Program-made: the position numbers and the translations under genes
In this document: in pieces, positions 25,208-33,945 of the stretch
How the letters are laid out: every line of letters begins with the position of its first letter
Position numbering within the stretch: position 1 is the first letter of the stretch
Notes under the pieces: generated by a model
Seen by the model: only the letters and a program-made list of their open reading frames with translations
The model's database searches: none
What the model was told of the DNA's origin: nothing
DNA from: Palsa-883 sp963847615
GTDB lineage: Bacteria; Pseudomonadota; Alphaproteobacteria; Acetobacterales; Acetobacteraceae
Assembly: GCA_963847615.1 (NCBI GenBank)
Contig: CAWKAN010000026.1
Coordinates: 186,001 to 250,000 of the forward strand
Reading direction: 5' to 3'
Length of the DNA stretch: 64,000 bases

Positions 25208-26092
25208 ATGCACAAGACGGTCCGCACGGCCACGCTGGAGATCGCCTATCGCGAAGCCGGCCCGCCCGACGGCAAGCCGGTGATCCTGCTGCACGGCTGG
25301 CCGTCGGACCCGCACGATTGGGACGGCGTCGCGCCACCCCTGGCCGAGGCCGGCTGCCGCGTCCTGATGCCGTGGCTGCGCGGCTGCGGGCCGACGCGCT
25401 TCCTGGACCCCGCCACGCCGCGCTCCGGCCAGCAGGCCGCGCTGGGCGCCGACCTGCGCGACTTCATGGACGCGCTGGACATCGGCCAGGCCATCCTGGG
25501 CGGCTACGACTGGGGTGGCCGCGCCGCCTGCGTCGTCGCCGCGCTGTGGCCGGAGCGGGTGCGCGGCCTGGTCTCCATCACCGGCTACAACATCCAGAAC
25601 ATTCCGGCCTCGGGGCAACCCGCGCCGGCGGTGACCGAACTGCGCTACTGGTACCAGTGGTATTTCCAGACCGAGCGCGGCCGCGCCGGATTGCGCGCCA
25701 ACCGCCGCGAGCTGGCCCACCTGCTGTGGCGGCTATGGTCGCCGAACTGGCAGTTCGACGACGCCACCTTCGGGCAGACCGCGGCCAGCTTCGACAACGC
25801 GGATTTCGTCGAGGTCACTATCCAGTCGTACCGCCATCGCTACGCCAACGCGCCAGGCGACCCGGCGTTGGAAGACCTGGAAGCGCGCCTGGCCGCGCAA
25901 CCGGCCATCGGCGTGCCCACCATCGCGCTGCACGGCGAGGCCGACGCCGTCACGCCGCCCGACGGCTCCGAGCAGCACGCGCGCCACTTCACCGCGCGCT
26001 ATGAACGCCGACTGGTTCCGGTTGCGGGGCATTTCCTGGCCCGCGAGACGCCGCAGCCGGTGGTCCAGGCGGTGCGCGACCTGCTGGCCTGA
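25208..26092 (+). CDS. Alpha/beta hydrolase, epoxide hydrolase-like
   Basis: 294 residues from the ATG 4 nt after the SDR stop. Oxyanion motif HGWPSDPHDW near 30, nucleophile elbow GGYDWGGRAA with an Asp nucleophile near 100 (as in epoxide hydrolases and haloalkane dehalogenases), a cap-domain region rich in Trp/Tyr (ELRYWYQWYFQTERGRAG), the acid in LHGEADAVTPPDG and the catalytic His in VPVAGHFLARE. Last gene of the operon with the two SDRs. An Asp nucleophile argues against an esterase. Substrate unknown. Confidence 0.9.
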   Translation: MHKTVRTATLEIAYREAGPPDGKPVILLHGWPSDPHDWDGVAPPLAEAGCRVLMPWLRGCGPTRFLDPATPRSGQQAALGADLRDFMDALDIGQAILGGYDWGGRAACVVAALWPERVRGLVSITGYNIQNIPASGQPAPAVTELRYWYQWYFQTERGRAGLRANRRELAHLLWRLWSPNWQFDDATFGQTAASFDNADFVEVTIQSYRHRYANAPGDPALEDLEARLAAQPAIGVPTIALHGEADAVTPPDGSEQHARHFTARYERRLVPVAGHFLARETPQPVVQAVRDLLA

Positions 26093-26128
26093 GCGGACCG
26101 GCCGCCGGCGCACCGCGGTCGCCAAGCC

Positions 26129-26228
26129 GAACGAAGGCAGGACAGGGCTCCGTCCCTCCGCCATCCAGAGGCGCCAACCTCTGGTCCCCAGTCCCAACCC
26201 AGAACGGAGCCCTGACCTTCCTTCGTTC
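26129..26228. repeat. Short palindromic element related to the multi-hairpin repeats
   Basis: Arms at 26129-26153 and 26204-26228 pair over 25 nt with about two mismatches (GAACGAAGGCAGGACAGGGC...). Inside is a smaller hairpin CCAGAGG/CCTCTGG (26165-26184) that resembles a hairpin in the 300-bp elements. It looks like a miniature of that design without the long central palindrome. Confidence 0.8.
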
Positions 26229-26230
26229 AG

Positions 26231-26559
26231 TCGATGCGTCGGCAGTCCACGCCCGGGCCACCCCGCTTCCGTCCGGCGCGCCCCGGCCTGGGACGCTGCG
26301 GATCCGGTGAGATCGTCGGCGGAGCCAACCCCGGGGTCGAAGCCTCGGCGGATACCGGGATGCTCGGCTGGGGCATCGGCGCCGGTGCCCGGAGGAAGCG
26401 CAGGTTAACGTCAACAGGAAAATAATCCGTTAAGACGACCCAAGAAACCCCGCGCCGCAGCGCGCCGCCGCACCCGGCGCAAGCTGTGATTGCCTGCTGA
26501 CATGTCAGCTCGGTGCGGGTAGAACCGGCCTCCATCAACAGGCGCAGGCAGGCCCTCCC
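26231..26559. other. Gene-free leader of the DapA-family gene
   Basis: 329 bp with no convincing frame. It precedes the lyase-GntR operon and must contain its promoter and probably the GntR operator; I cannot pick out a single palindrome with confidence. An AT-richer patch (GGAAAATAATCCGTTAAGAC) is at 26419-26438. Confidence 0.4.
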
Positions 26560-27444
26560 ATGCAGGACGGTATTCACGGTTTCTGGGTTGCCGCGGCGAC
26601 CCCGCTGGACGCGGCCGGCCAGGTCGACGCCGCCCTACTGGGCGATCACGCACGCGCGCTGTTCGCCCAGGGCTGCGACGGCATCGTGCTGTTCGGCACC
26701 ACCGGGGAGGGCACGGCATTCGCCGCGGCGGAGCGCATCGCCGTGGTCCGCGCGCTGCTGGCCCAGGGCATCGCGCCGGCACGCCTGGCGCTCGGTGCCG
26801 GCTTCCCCGCCATCGCCGATGCGGCGGGGCTGTGCCGTGACGCGCTGGCGCTCGGCCTGACCCAGGTCCTCGTGCTGCCGCCGTATTTCTACCGCGACGT
26901 GACCGAGGCCGGGCTGGTCGATGCCTATGCCAGCCTGCTCGACCAGGTGAACGACGAGCGGCTGCGGCTGACGCTGTACAACATCCCGCAGGTCTCCGGC
27001 GTCGCCATCCCCCCCGGCGTGGCCGCGGCGCTGCGGGCGCGCTACGGGCGCGTGATCGCCGGGGTGAAGGACAGCAGCGCCGACTTCGCCCAGTTCCGCG
27101 CCTTCCGCGCCGCCGCGCCGGCGCTCGCCGTCACCGTCGGCAACGAGCCCGATATCGGCCGCGCCCTGGCCGAGGGCGGCGCCGGCACGATCTGCGGCAT
27201 GGGCAACGTCGCGCCGGCCCTGGTGCGGGCGATGGCCCGCCCGAACCCGCCGGTCGCGGCCATGCAGGCCGCCTGCCGGCTGGTCAGCGGGCCGTTCGTC
27301 GCGCTGCTGAAAGCCATGCTGGCGGCGCAGAGCGACCGGTCGGACTGGCTGCGCGTGCGCCCGCCGCTGCGCCCGGCGACGCTGGCCGACGGCACCCGCC
27401 TGCTGGCCCAGCTCGACGCGCTGACCCGCCAGTGCGCGGCATGA
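26560..27444 (+). CDS. Dihydrodipicolinate synthase (DapA) family lyase
   Basis: 294 residues, TIM barrel. The class I aldolase signature is complete: GIVLFGTTGEGTAFAAAERI near 43, the conserved Tyr in LYNIPQVSG near 138 and the Schiff-base Lys in VIAGVKDSSADF near 167. Its partner is an overlapping GntR/FCD regulator gene rather than lysine genes, so a catabolic lyase or aldolase (for example for a keto-sugar acid) is more likely than lysine biosynthesis. First gene of that operon. Confidence 0.9.
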   Translation: MQDGIHGFWVAAATPLDAAGQVDAALLGDHARALFAQGCDGIVLFGTTGEGTAFAAAERIAVVRALLAQGIAPARLALGAGFPAIADAAGLCRDALALGLTQVLVLPPYFYRDVTEAGLVDAYASLLDQVNDERLRLTLYNIPQVSGVAIPPGVAAALRARYGRVIAGVKDSSADFAQFRAFRAAAPALAVTVGNEPDIGRALAEGGAGTICGMGNVAPALVRAMARPNPPVAAMQAACRLVSGPFVALLKAMLAAQSDRSDWLRVRPPLRPATLADGTRLLAQLDALTRQCAA

Positions 27445-28136
27445 CCGTCCCCACCGCCGCCGCGCCCGCCGCGCCGGTGAAACTGCGCGACCGCGCCTAT
27501 GAGAGTTTCCGCCACCATTTGCTGGCGATGAAGCTGCGCCCCGGCCAGTTCATCTCCCAGCGCGAACTGGTGGCGCTAACCGGCCTGTCGCTCGCGGCGA
27601 TCCGCGAGATGATCCCCAGGCTGGAGGCCGACGGCCTGATCGTCACGGTGCCGAAGCGCGGCCTGCAGATCGCGGCGATGGACCTGAAGCTGGTGCGCAA
27701 TGCCTTCGAACTGCGGCGCATCCTGGAATGCGAGGCGATCGCGGTGTTCACCCGCCATGCCGGCGCCGCCGAGATCGCCGCTCTGGTCGCCGCGCACCAG
27801 GCGGTGCTGGCGCGCGCCACGGCGGGGGATCGCTCCAAGCAGTTGCTCGACCAGGCGCAGACCGCCGACTGGGCGATGCACGATGCGCTGATCGACGGCC
27901 TGGGCAACAACCTGGTGCGCAACATCTACCGGGTGAACAGCATCAAGGTGCGCCTGGCGCGGCTGGAGCAGTCGCTGCTGTCCGAGGCGGTGCTGATGTC
28001 GGCACTGCACGAGCATTCGCTTGTGCTGGCGGCGGTCGCCGCGCGCGACGTGCCCGGCGCGGTGGCGGCGTTGCGCGCGCATATCGAAAGCGCGCACCTG
28101 CGGGTGTTGGGGATCACGGCGGCGGGGCCGGGCTAG
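27441..28136 (+). CDS. GntR family transcriptional regulator, FCD type
   Basis: 231 residues; the ATG overlaps the DapA-family stop (ATGA). N-terminal winged HTH: RAYESFRHHLLAMKLRPGQF, ISQRELVALTGLSLAAIREM and IPRLEADGLIVTVPKRGLQI. The C-terminal FCD domain (about 80-220) has the metal-ligand pattern with ADWAMHDALIDGLGNNL and SALHEHSLVLAAVAARDVPG. Probably senses the substrate or product of the coupled lyase and regulates this operon. That is an inference from arrangement. Confidence 0.92.
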   Translation: MTVPTAAAPAAPVKLRDRAYESFRHHLLAMKLRPGQFISQRELVALTGLSLAAIREMIPRLEADGLIVTVPKRGLQIAAMDLKLVRNAFELRRILECEAIAVFTRHAGAAEIAALVAAHQAVLARATAGDRSKQLLDQAQTADWAMHDALIDGLGNNLVRNIYRVNSIKVRLARLEQSLLSEAVLMSALHEHSLVLAAVAARDVPGAVAALRAHIESAHLRVLGITAAGPG

Positions 28137-28177
28137 CGTCCCGCGCCCGCGCCGCGGGCCGGACGAGGCTCGCCCCC

Positions 28178-29668
28178 TTATGCCCGCCGCACCGTCGTCG
28201 TCCAGGCCGCCGCCACGATCGCGCACGAAAAACCCGCCACGGTCAGGAACACGCCGCGAAACGCATCGGCGATCTCCCGCTGCACCACCGCCTGGCGCGG
28301 GGCCGGCAGCGCCGCCAGCACCTCCGGCCCGTGCCGCACCGCCGCGATGAACCAGCGCGCGGCGTCGCGGTCCATCGCCGTCAGCACGCCGAACAGCACC
28401 GCCCCCGCCAGCCCCACCCCGAGCGCCGAGCCCAGCGAGCGCGCCACCTGCACCGAGGCCGCCGCGGCGCCGAGCTGGCGCGGCCCGGCCACGCTCTGCA
28501 CCGTCAACTGCGCGGTCAGCATCGCCGTGCCCTGGCAGGCGCCGCCCACCGCCAGCACCCAGGCGAACTGCACCCGGCTCAACCCCGGCGCCCAGATCGC
28601 CAGCGTGACCAGCGACACGGCGGTCACCAGCAACCCCACCGCGGGAAAGATCGCCGTGCGCCCGGTCCGCCCCACCAGCCAGCCGGTCGCCACCGAGCCC
28701 AGGCTGACGCTGCCGGTCAGCGGCAGCAGCATCAGCCCGGCCTCCGCCGCGTTGGCGCCCCGCACCACCAGCAGGTAGATCGGCAGGAACGTCATCATCG
28801 CCGCCAGCGAGGCGCCGGAGCACGCCGCCATCAGGTCGGCCCGCCAGAACGCCGGATGGCGCAGCAGCGCCAGCGCCAGCAGCGGCGCGGTCGCGCGCCG
28901 CTGCTGCCACAGCAGCGTCGCCAGCGCTCCGCCCGCCAGGGCCAGCAGCAGCACGATCCCCGGCACGGCGTCGGGCGTCAGCGTCTGGACCTGCGCCAGC
29001 GCCACCAGCAGCGGCACCACGAACAGCGGCAGCAGCACCATTCCCGGCAGGTCGAACCGCGCCACCCCCGAGTGCGCCACCCCGTGCGGCAGGCGGGTCA
29101 CCAGCGCCATCGCCACCGCGCCGAGCGGCAGGTTCACCAGGAATACCGCCTGCCAGCCCCAGGCGTGCGCCAGCATCCCGCCGGCAACCGGGCCGAACGT
29201 GGTGCCGGCAACGATGCAGGCGGCCAGGTAGCCCTGGAACTGGCCGCGCGCGCGGGCCGGCACGTGCTCGCCCAGCAGCGCCTGCGACAGCGTCATCAAC
29301 CCGCCGCCGCCGAAGCCTTGCAGCGCGCGCGCCGCCACCAGCAGCGCCATGCTCGGCGCCAGCGCGCACAGCAGCGAGGCCAGCATGTACAGCGCCAGGG
29401 ACGCCAGCATCAGCCGCCGCCGCCCGAACATGTCGGCCAGCCGTCCATAGGCCGGCGCGGCGACGGTGTTGGCAATCAGGCTGGCGGTGACAATGAACGA
29501 GAGCTGCTCCACATGGCCCAGCGCGGCGGCCATGGCGGGCAGCGCGGTCGCCACGATGGTGCCGTCGGCGGCGGCCAGGAACACCGGCAGCATGATCGGC
29601 GGGAACACCGCGCGGAACAGCGCGCGCGGCGTCGGATAGAACGAGGCGTCGTCCGAGGCGAACGACAT
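28178..29668 (-). CDS. MFS transporter, DHA2 (14-helix) type
   Basis: 496 residues with about 14 membrane segments. Motif A is present as YGRLADMFGRRRLMLASLAL near 75, and AADGTIVATALPAMAAALGH near 33 matches the DHA2 motif D1 region (LDxTIVNVALP in relatives). GPVAGGMLAHAWGWQAVFLV is the motif C-like region. The family exports drugs or other amphipathic compounds by proton antiport. The gene is convergent with the GntR gene and divergent from the DUF169 gene; substrate unknown. Confidence 0.9.
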   Translation of the reverse strand: MSFASDDASFYPTPRALFRAVFPPIMLPVFLAAADGTIVATALPAMAAALGHVEQLSFIVTASLIANTVAAPAYGRLADMFGRRRLMLASLALYMLASLLCALAPSMALLVAARALQGFGGGGLMTLSQALLGEHVPARARGQFQGYLAACIVAGTTFGPVAGGMLAHAWGWQAVFLVNLPLGAVAMALVTRLPHGVAHSGVARFDLPGMVLLPLFVVPLLVALAQVQTLTPDAVPGIVLLLALAGGALATLLWQQRRATAPLLALALLRHPAFWRADLMAACSGASLAAMMTFLPIYLLVVRGANAAEAGLMLLPLTGSVSLGSVATGWLVGRTGRTAIFPAVGLLVTAVSLVTLAIWAPGLSRVQFAWVLAVGGACQGTAMLTAQLTVQSVAGPRQLGAAAASVQVARSLGSALGVGLAGAVLFGVLTAMDRDAARWFIAAVRHGPEVLAALPAPRQAVVQREIADAFRGVFLTVAGFSCAIVAAAWTTTVRRA

Positions 29669-29841
29669 CGCAACCGGCCGGCGCGGCGCCTATCGCGCGC
29701 ACGCGCGTCGCGCGCGGCACAAGTGCCAAAGCCGGCAGCATCCGTCGCATTCCTGGCGTCCTTCCCGTCGAGCCCCACTCCTTGCACGATGCACCGCACC
29801 GCGCCTAGCCTCGGTCCAACGTTCGCAACGGGAGACCCCAG

Positions 29842-30687
29842 ATGAACGATGTGGCCGCCACCCAGGAAACCCCCAAGCTTGACGCCCCAAAGCTTGACGC
29901 CCCAAAGCTCGATGCCAAGGCGATCGCCGAGCTGGCCGAGCAGCTCAACCAGTTGTTGCGGCTGCGCACCTTTCCGATCGGCATGAAGCTGTTCGAGGAT
30001 CTCGAGGAGATGGCGCGCGTCCCCGGCCTGCGCCGCCCGCCGAAGGGCAAGACCTTCTCCACCTGCCAGTTGGTCACCCAGGCGCGCATGGCCGGCTTCA
30101 CGCTGGGCATCACGACCGAGAACGTGCCGGCGTTCTCCTCATGCAGCAGCGTGATCGGGCTGGATGCGCCGGGGGAAATCTACACCTCCGGGCGCAAGAT
30201 GGAGGGCGTGTGGTTCGAGAACCGCGAGGCCGCCGCGGCGCACCAGGCGCAAATGCCGCGCGTGCCGCCCGGGCGCTATCACGGCCTGGTGGCCGCGCCG
30301 CTGCGCACCGCGCGGCTGGACCCGCCGGACATCTGCCTGTTTTACGGCACGCCGGCGCAGATGATCCTGTTCATCAACGGGCTGCAATGGCGCAACTATC
30401 GGCGCTACGACTTCAGCATCTCCGGGGAGAGCGCCTGCGCCGACAGTTGGGGCCACGCGCTGAAGACGCGCACCGTCAGCCTGTCGATCCCGTGCTACGC
30501 CGAGCGCCGCTACGGCGCGGTGGCCGACGACGAGATGCTGATGGCCTGCCCGCCGGAGGATCTGCAGCGCGCGGTGATCGGGTTGCACGGCCTGGCCAAG
30601 GCCGGGCTGCGCTATCCGATCATGCCGTTCGGGCCGCAAAACGAGCCGGCCGAGGGCATGGCCAAGAGCTACGCCGACAAGAGCTGA
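29842..30687 (+). CDS. DUF169 family protein
   Basis: 281 residues. The DUF169 core begins near residue 35 (LNQLLRLRTFPIGMKLFEDL) and includes GKTFSTCQLVTQARMAGFTL, FSSCSSVIGLDAP and SISGESACADSWGHALKTRT, with several conserved Cys that could bind a metal or cofactor. The first 30 residues contain an exact threefold in-frame repeat PKLDA from a 15-bp tandem duplication at 29875-29919. The function of DUF169 is unknown. It faces an SDR gene convergently. The Shine-Dalgarno GGGAGA precedes the ATG. Confidence 0.88.
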   Translation: MNDVAATQETPKLDAPKLDAPKLDAKAIAELAEQLNQLLRLRTFPIGMKLFEDLEEMARVPGLRRPPKGKTFSTCQLVTQARMAGFTLGITTENVPAFSSCSSVIGLDAPGEIYTSGRKMEGVWFENREAAAAHQAQMPRVPPGRYHGLVAAPLRTARLDPPDICLFYGTPAQMILFINGLQWRNYRRYDFSISGESACADSWGHALKTRTVSLSIPCYAERRYGAVADDEMLMACPPEDLQRAVIGLHGLAKAGLRYPIMPFGPQNEPAEGMAKSYADKS

Positions 30688-30731
30688 CCGCGCGCGCCCC
30701 TCTCCCGCCGGCGCGGCAGAGGGGCATCGCG

Positions 30732-31508
30732 TCAGCTGTGGCCCAGGTAATCCATCCGCCCGCCATCCACCGCAAGCTGCTGCGCGGTGATGAACCCCGC
30801 CTCCGGCGCGGCGAGAAACGCCACCGCGCGCGCAATGTCTTCCGGCGCCCCGATCCGCCCCAGCATCGCCAGCCGGCTCAGCCGCCGCTCCGTCTCCGCC
30901 CATTCCGCCTCGCTGCGGCTGGCCCGTGCCATCTCGGTGGCGATGAAGCCCGGCGCCACGGCGTTGACCGTGATGCCGAACGGCCCCAGCTCCATCGCGA
31001 AGCGGCGCGTCAGGATCGCCAACTCCGCCTTCGTTCCGGCATAGAATGCATTTCCCGGCAGCGCGGTGCCGATCCCGGCCAGCGAGGTGATGTTGACGAT
31101 CCGCCCATAGCCCCGCTCGCGCATCGCCCCCATCACCGCGCGGATCGCCGTGATCGGCCCGTCCACATTGACCCGCCGCATCCGCGCCAGCGCCGCCGGG
31201 TCGAAGCTGTCCAGCGTCGCCGGCCGCGACAGCCCGGCATTGTTCACCAGGATGCTGACCGGCCCGAGTGCCGCCGCCACCTGTGCCACCATCGCCGCCA
31301 CCTGCGCCGGCTCGCCCACATCGGCGCCCACCGCGATCGCGCGGCCGCCCGCCGCGGTGATCTCGTCCACCACCGCGGCAGCCTGCGCCGCGCTGCTGGC
31401 ATAGTTCACCGCGACCGCCGCGCCGCACCGCGCCAGGCGCAGCGCGGTGGCGCGGCCGATGCCGCGCGACGCGCCGGTCACCAGCGCAACCTGTCCCGCC
31501 CACGCCAT
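30732..31508 (-). CDS. SDR family oxidoreductase (FabG-like)
   Basis: 258 residues. Cofactor motif TGASRGIGRATALRLARCG, NYASSAAQ at the end of strand 2 (favouring NADP), VNNAG, and the catalytic set NITSLAGIGTALPGNAFYAG followed by TKAELA. The C-terminus FITAQQLAVDGGRMDYLGHS is normal. It lies between DUF169 and hyuA, transcribed divergently from hyuA. The substrate is not predictable. Confidence 0.9.
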   Translation of the reverse strand: MAWAGQVALVTGASRGIGRATALRLARCGAAVAVNYASSAAQAAAVVDEITAAGGRAIAVGADVGEPAQVAAMVAQVAAALGPVSILVNNAGLSRPATLDSFDPAALARMRRVNVDGPITAIRAVMGAMRERGYGRIVNITSLAGIGTALPGNAFYAGTKAELAILTRRFAMELGPFGITVNAVAPGFIATEMARASRSEAEWAETERRLSRLAMLGRIGAPEDIARAVAFLAAPEAGFITAQQLAVDGGRMDYLGHS

Positions 31509-31674
31509 GCCTGATCTCCTCGTTCATGCCGCTCTTGAGTATCCGGCGAGCATGCGCTCAGGATAGGCCACGCAACAGGGGCGCCGCCGTGCAGAGCTGC
31601 ATCGAGCCGACCGAGCCAACCACGGACGCCGCCGCGCTTGCCGCGCGCACCAGCCGCATGACGGCGAGCCGCTG

Positions 31675-33755
31675 ATGGCCTGGCGCATCGGCATCGACAT
31701 CGGCGGCACCTTCACTGATGTCGCGTTGGTCGAAGAGGCCAGCGGCCGCATCGAAGTGGCAAAAGTCCCCACCACGCCGGCGGATTTCGGCCAGGGCGTG
31801 ATCACCGGCATCCGCCAGGGGCTGGCCGCCGGCGCGATCGCGGCGGCCGACGTGGCGCTGCTGGCGCACGCCACCACGGTGGTGACCAACGCGCTGCTGG
31901 AGAAGAAGGGCGCCCGCGCCGGCTTCGTCGCCACGCGCGGCTTTCGCGACCTGCTGGAGCTGCGCCGCTCCTCGCGCGCCGACCTGTACGACCTGTTGCA
32001 GGATGCGCCCGACGTGCTGGTGCCGCGCCGCTGGCGCTTCGAGATCACCGAGCGGATCGACGCCCAGGGCGCCGTCGTCACGCCGTTGGCCGCGGGGGAA
32101 ATCCCCGCGCTGATCGAGGCGATCCGCGCGGCCGATCTGCAAACCGTCGCGGTGTCGTTCCTGTTCTCGTTCCTCAACGACACGCACGAACGCCGCGTCG
32201 GCGCCGCGCTGCGCCAGGCGCTGCCCGGCGTGCAGGTGTTTCTCTCCTGCGAGGTGCTGCCGGAGATCCGCGAATTCGAGCGCGCCAGCACCACCGCGGT
32301 CTGCGCCTATGTCGGGCCGTTGCTGGGCGCCTACCTGGATCGGTTGCAGCGCGCGGCGTCCGATCTCGGCTTGCCGCAAGCTGCACGTGATGGGCTCCTC
32401 CGGCGGCGTGTTCGACATCAAGGAGGCGCTGCGCATGCCGGCGATGGCGGTGGAATCCGGCCCCGCCGCCGGGGTGATCGCCGCGGCGCTGGCGGGAAGG
32501 CAACTCGGCCGGCCGAACCTGATCTCCTTCGACATGGGCGGTACCACCGCGAAGGCCAGCGTCATCGCCGGACGGCGAGATCTCGGTGACGGCGGAATAC
32601 GAGGTCGGCGGCTCCGGCCACGCCAACCGCTGGATGCACGGCACCGGCCATCCGATCCGCGTGCCGGTGATCGACCTGGCCGAGGTCAGCGCCGGCGGCG
32701 GCTCGATCGCCTGGGTCGATCCCGGCGGCGCGTTGAAGGTCGGGTCCGCACAGCGCCGGCGCCGCTCCCGGCCCGGCCGCCTACGGCGCCGGCGGCACGG
32801 CGCCGACGGTGACCGATGCCGACGTGGTGCTGGGCTATCTCGACCGCACGGCGCTGCTGGGCGGGGCGCTGCGCATCGACGCCGCCGCAGCCGAACGCGC
32901 GATCGCCGCCGACGTCGCGCGACCGGCTCGGGCTGTCGGTGGCGGACGCGGCGGCGCGTATCGTCGAAGTGGTGAACAGCAACATGGCGCAGGCGCTGCG
33001 CATCGTCTCGGTGGAGCGCGGCCACGACCCGCAGGAGTTCAGCCTGATCGCCTTCGGCGGCGCTGGCCCGGTGCACGCGGCGGCGTTGGCCGCGGAACTG
33101 CAGATCCCCGAGGTGATCGTGCCGCCCGCGCCCGGCGCCTTCTCCGCGCTGGGGCTGGTCGCCAGCGACCTGAAGCGCGACTTTCTCGCGCACGCTGTAT
33201 GCCGATCTCGACAGCGTCGCTCCCGGCGCGCATCGCCGACGTGCTGGCGGGCATGGCCGCCGAGGGCACCCGCTTCCTCGACAGCGCCAACGTGCCGCCG
33301 CCGCGCCGCGCGCTGCTGCGCCTGGCCGATGTGCGCTATCGCCGCCAGGCGTACGAACTGACCGTGCCGATCGCCGACGGCGCCGATCACGCCGCGCGAC
33401 GCTGGCGGCCCTCGCCGCGTCGTTTCATGCGAAACATGCGCAGACCTACGGCCACGCCAACCGCGCCGAGCCGGTGCAGCTGGTCAATCTGCGGCTGACC
33501 GCGCTGGGCCGGCTGCCGGGCCTGATGCTGACCCAACGCGGCGACGCGGCCGCGGCGCGGCAGCACAGCCGCGACGTGTGGTTCGCCGAGACCGGCTTCG
33601 TGGCGACGCCGGTGCACTGGCGCGACGGGCTGCTGCCGGGCACCTCGATCGTCGGCCCCGCGATCATCGAGGCGGTGGATTCCACGACGGTGGTGCCGCC
33701 TGCGTGGCAGGCGACGGTGGACGAGCGCGGATACATCATGCTGTCACGAAAATGA
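31675..33755 (+). CDS. hyuA: Hydantoinase/oxoprolinase subunit A (HyuA), split by multiple frameshifts
   Basis: Full-length HyuA content (about 690 residues) is present but spread over all three frames. The N-terminal ATPase motif RIGIDIGGTFTDVALVEEAS, HATTVVTNALLEKKGARAGF, then VMGSSGGVFDIKEALRMPAM, LISFDMGGTTAKASVI, FGGAGPVHAAALAAELQIPE and the C-terminal WFAETGFVATPVHW occur in the right order. Eight single-base removals, near 32377, 32571, 32745, 32919, 33185, 33223, 33383 and 33398, rejoin it without any internal stop. HyuA/HyuB hydrolyse cyclic amides (5-oxoproline, N-methylhydantoin) with ATP. It is followed by hyuB. Whether the breaks are real or sequence error is discussed in the findings. 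Confidence 0.85.
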
Positions 33756-33762
33756 AACAAAC

Positions 33763-33885
33763 CCATGTCTCCCCCTCCCCCTGTGGGAGGGGGTTGGGGG
33801 GAGGGGTTGGTGCCAGGGTCGCACCGCAGCTTCGTGCCCGCGGCCCCCTCCCCCCTTCCCCCTCCCACAAGGGGAGGGAGAGAAG
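33763..33885. repeat. GC-rich palindromic element between hyuA and hyuB
   Basis: Outer arms built from CTCCCCCTCCCCCTGTGGGAGGG and its near complement (CCCTCCCACAAGGGGAGGG) enclose a shorter GC spacer (about 33795-33845). Non-coding, 190-bp gap between the two hyu genes. It resembles a class of CTCCC palindromes frequent in alphaproteobacterial genomes. Confidence 0.75.
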
Positions 33886-33945
33886 TTTACCGCCCGCCCA
33901 TGACGTTCAATTGCCAAGCGGTCAACACACCCCGGAGCACGCGCC

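Noticed and set aside
32377..33755. Programmed ribosomal frameshifting in hyuA
   Set aside because: Eight shifts at unrelated sequences without slippery heptamers or common structure cannot be programmed; sequence error or mutation fits better.
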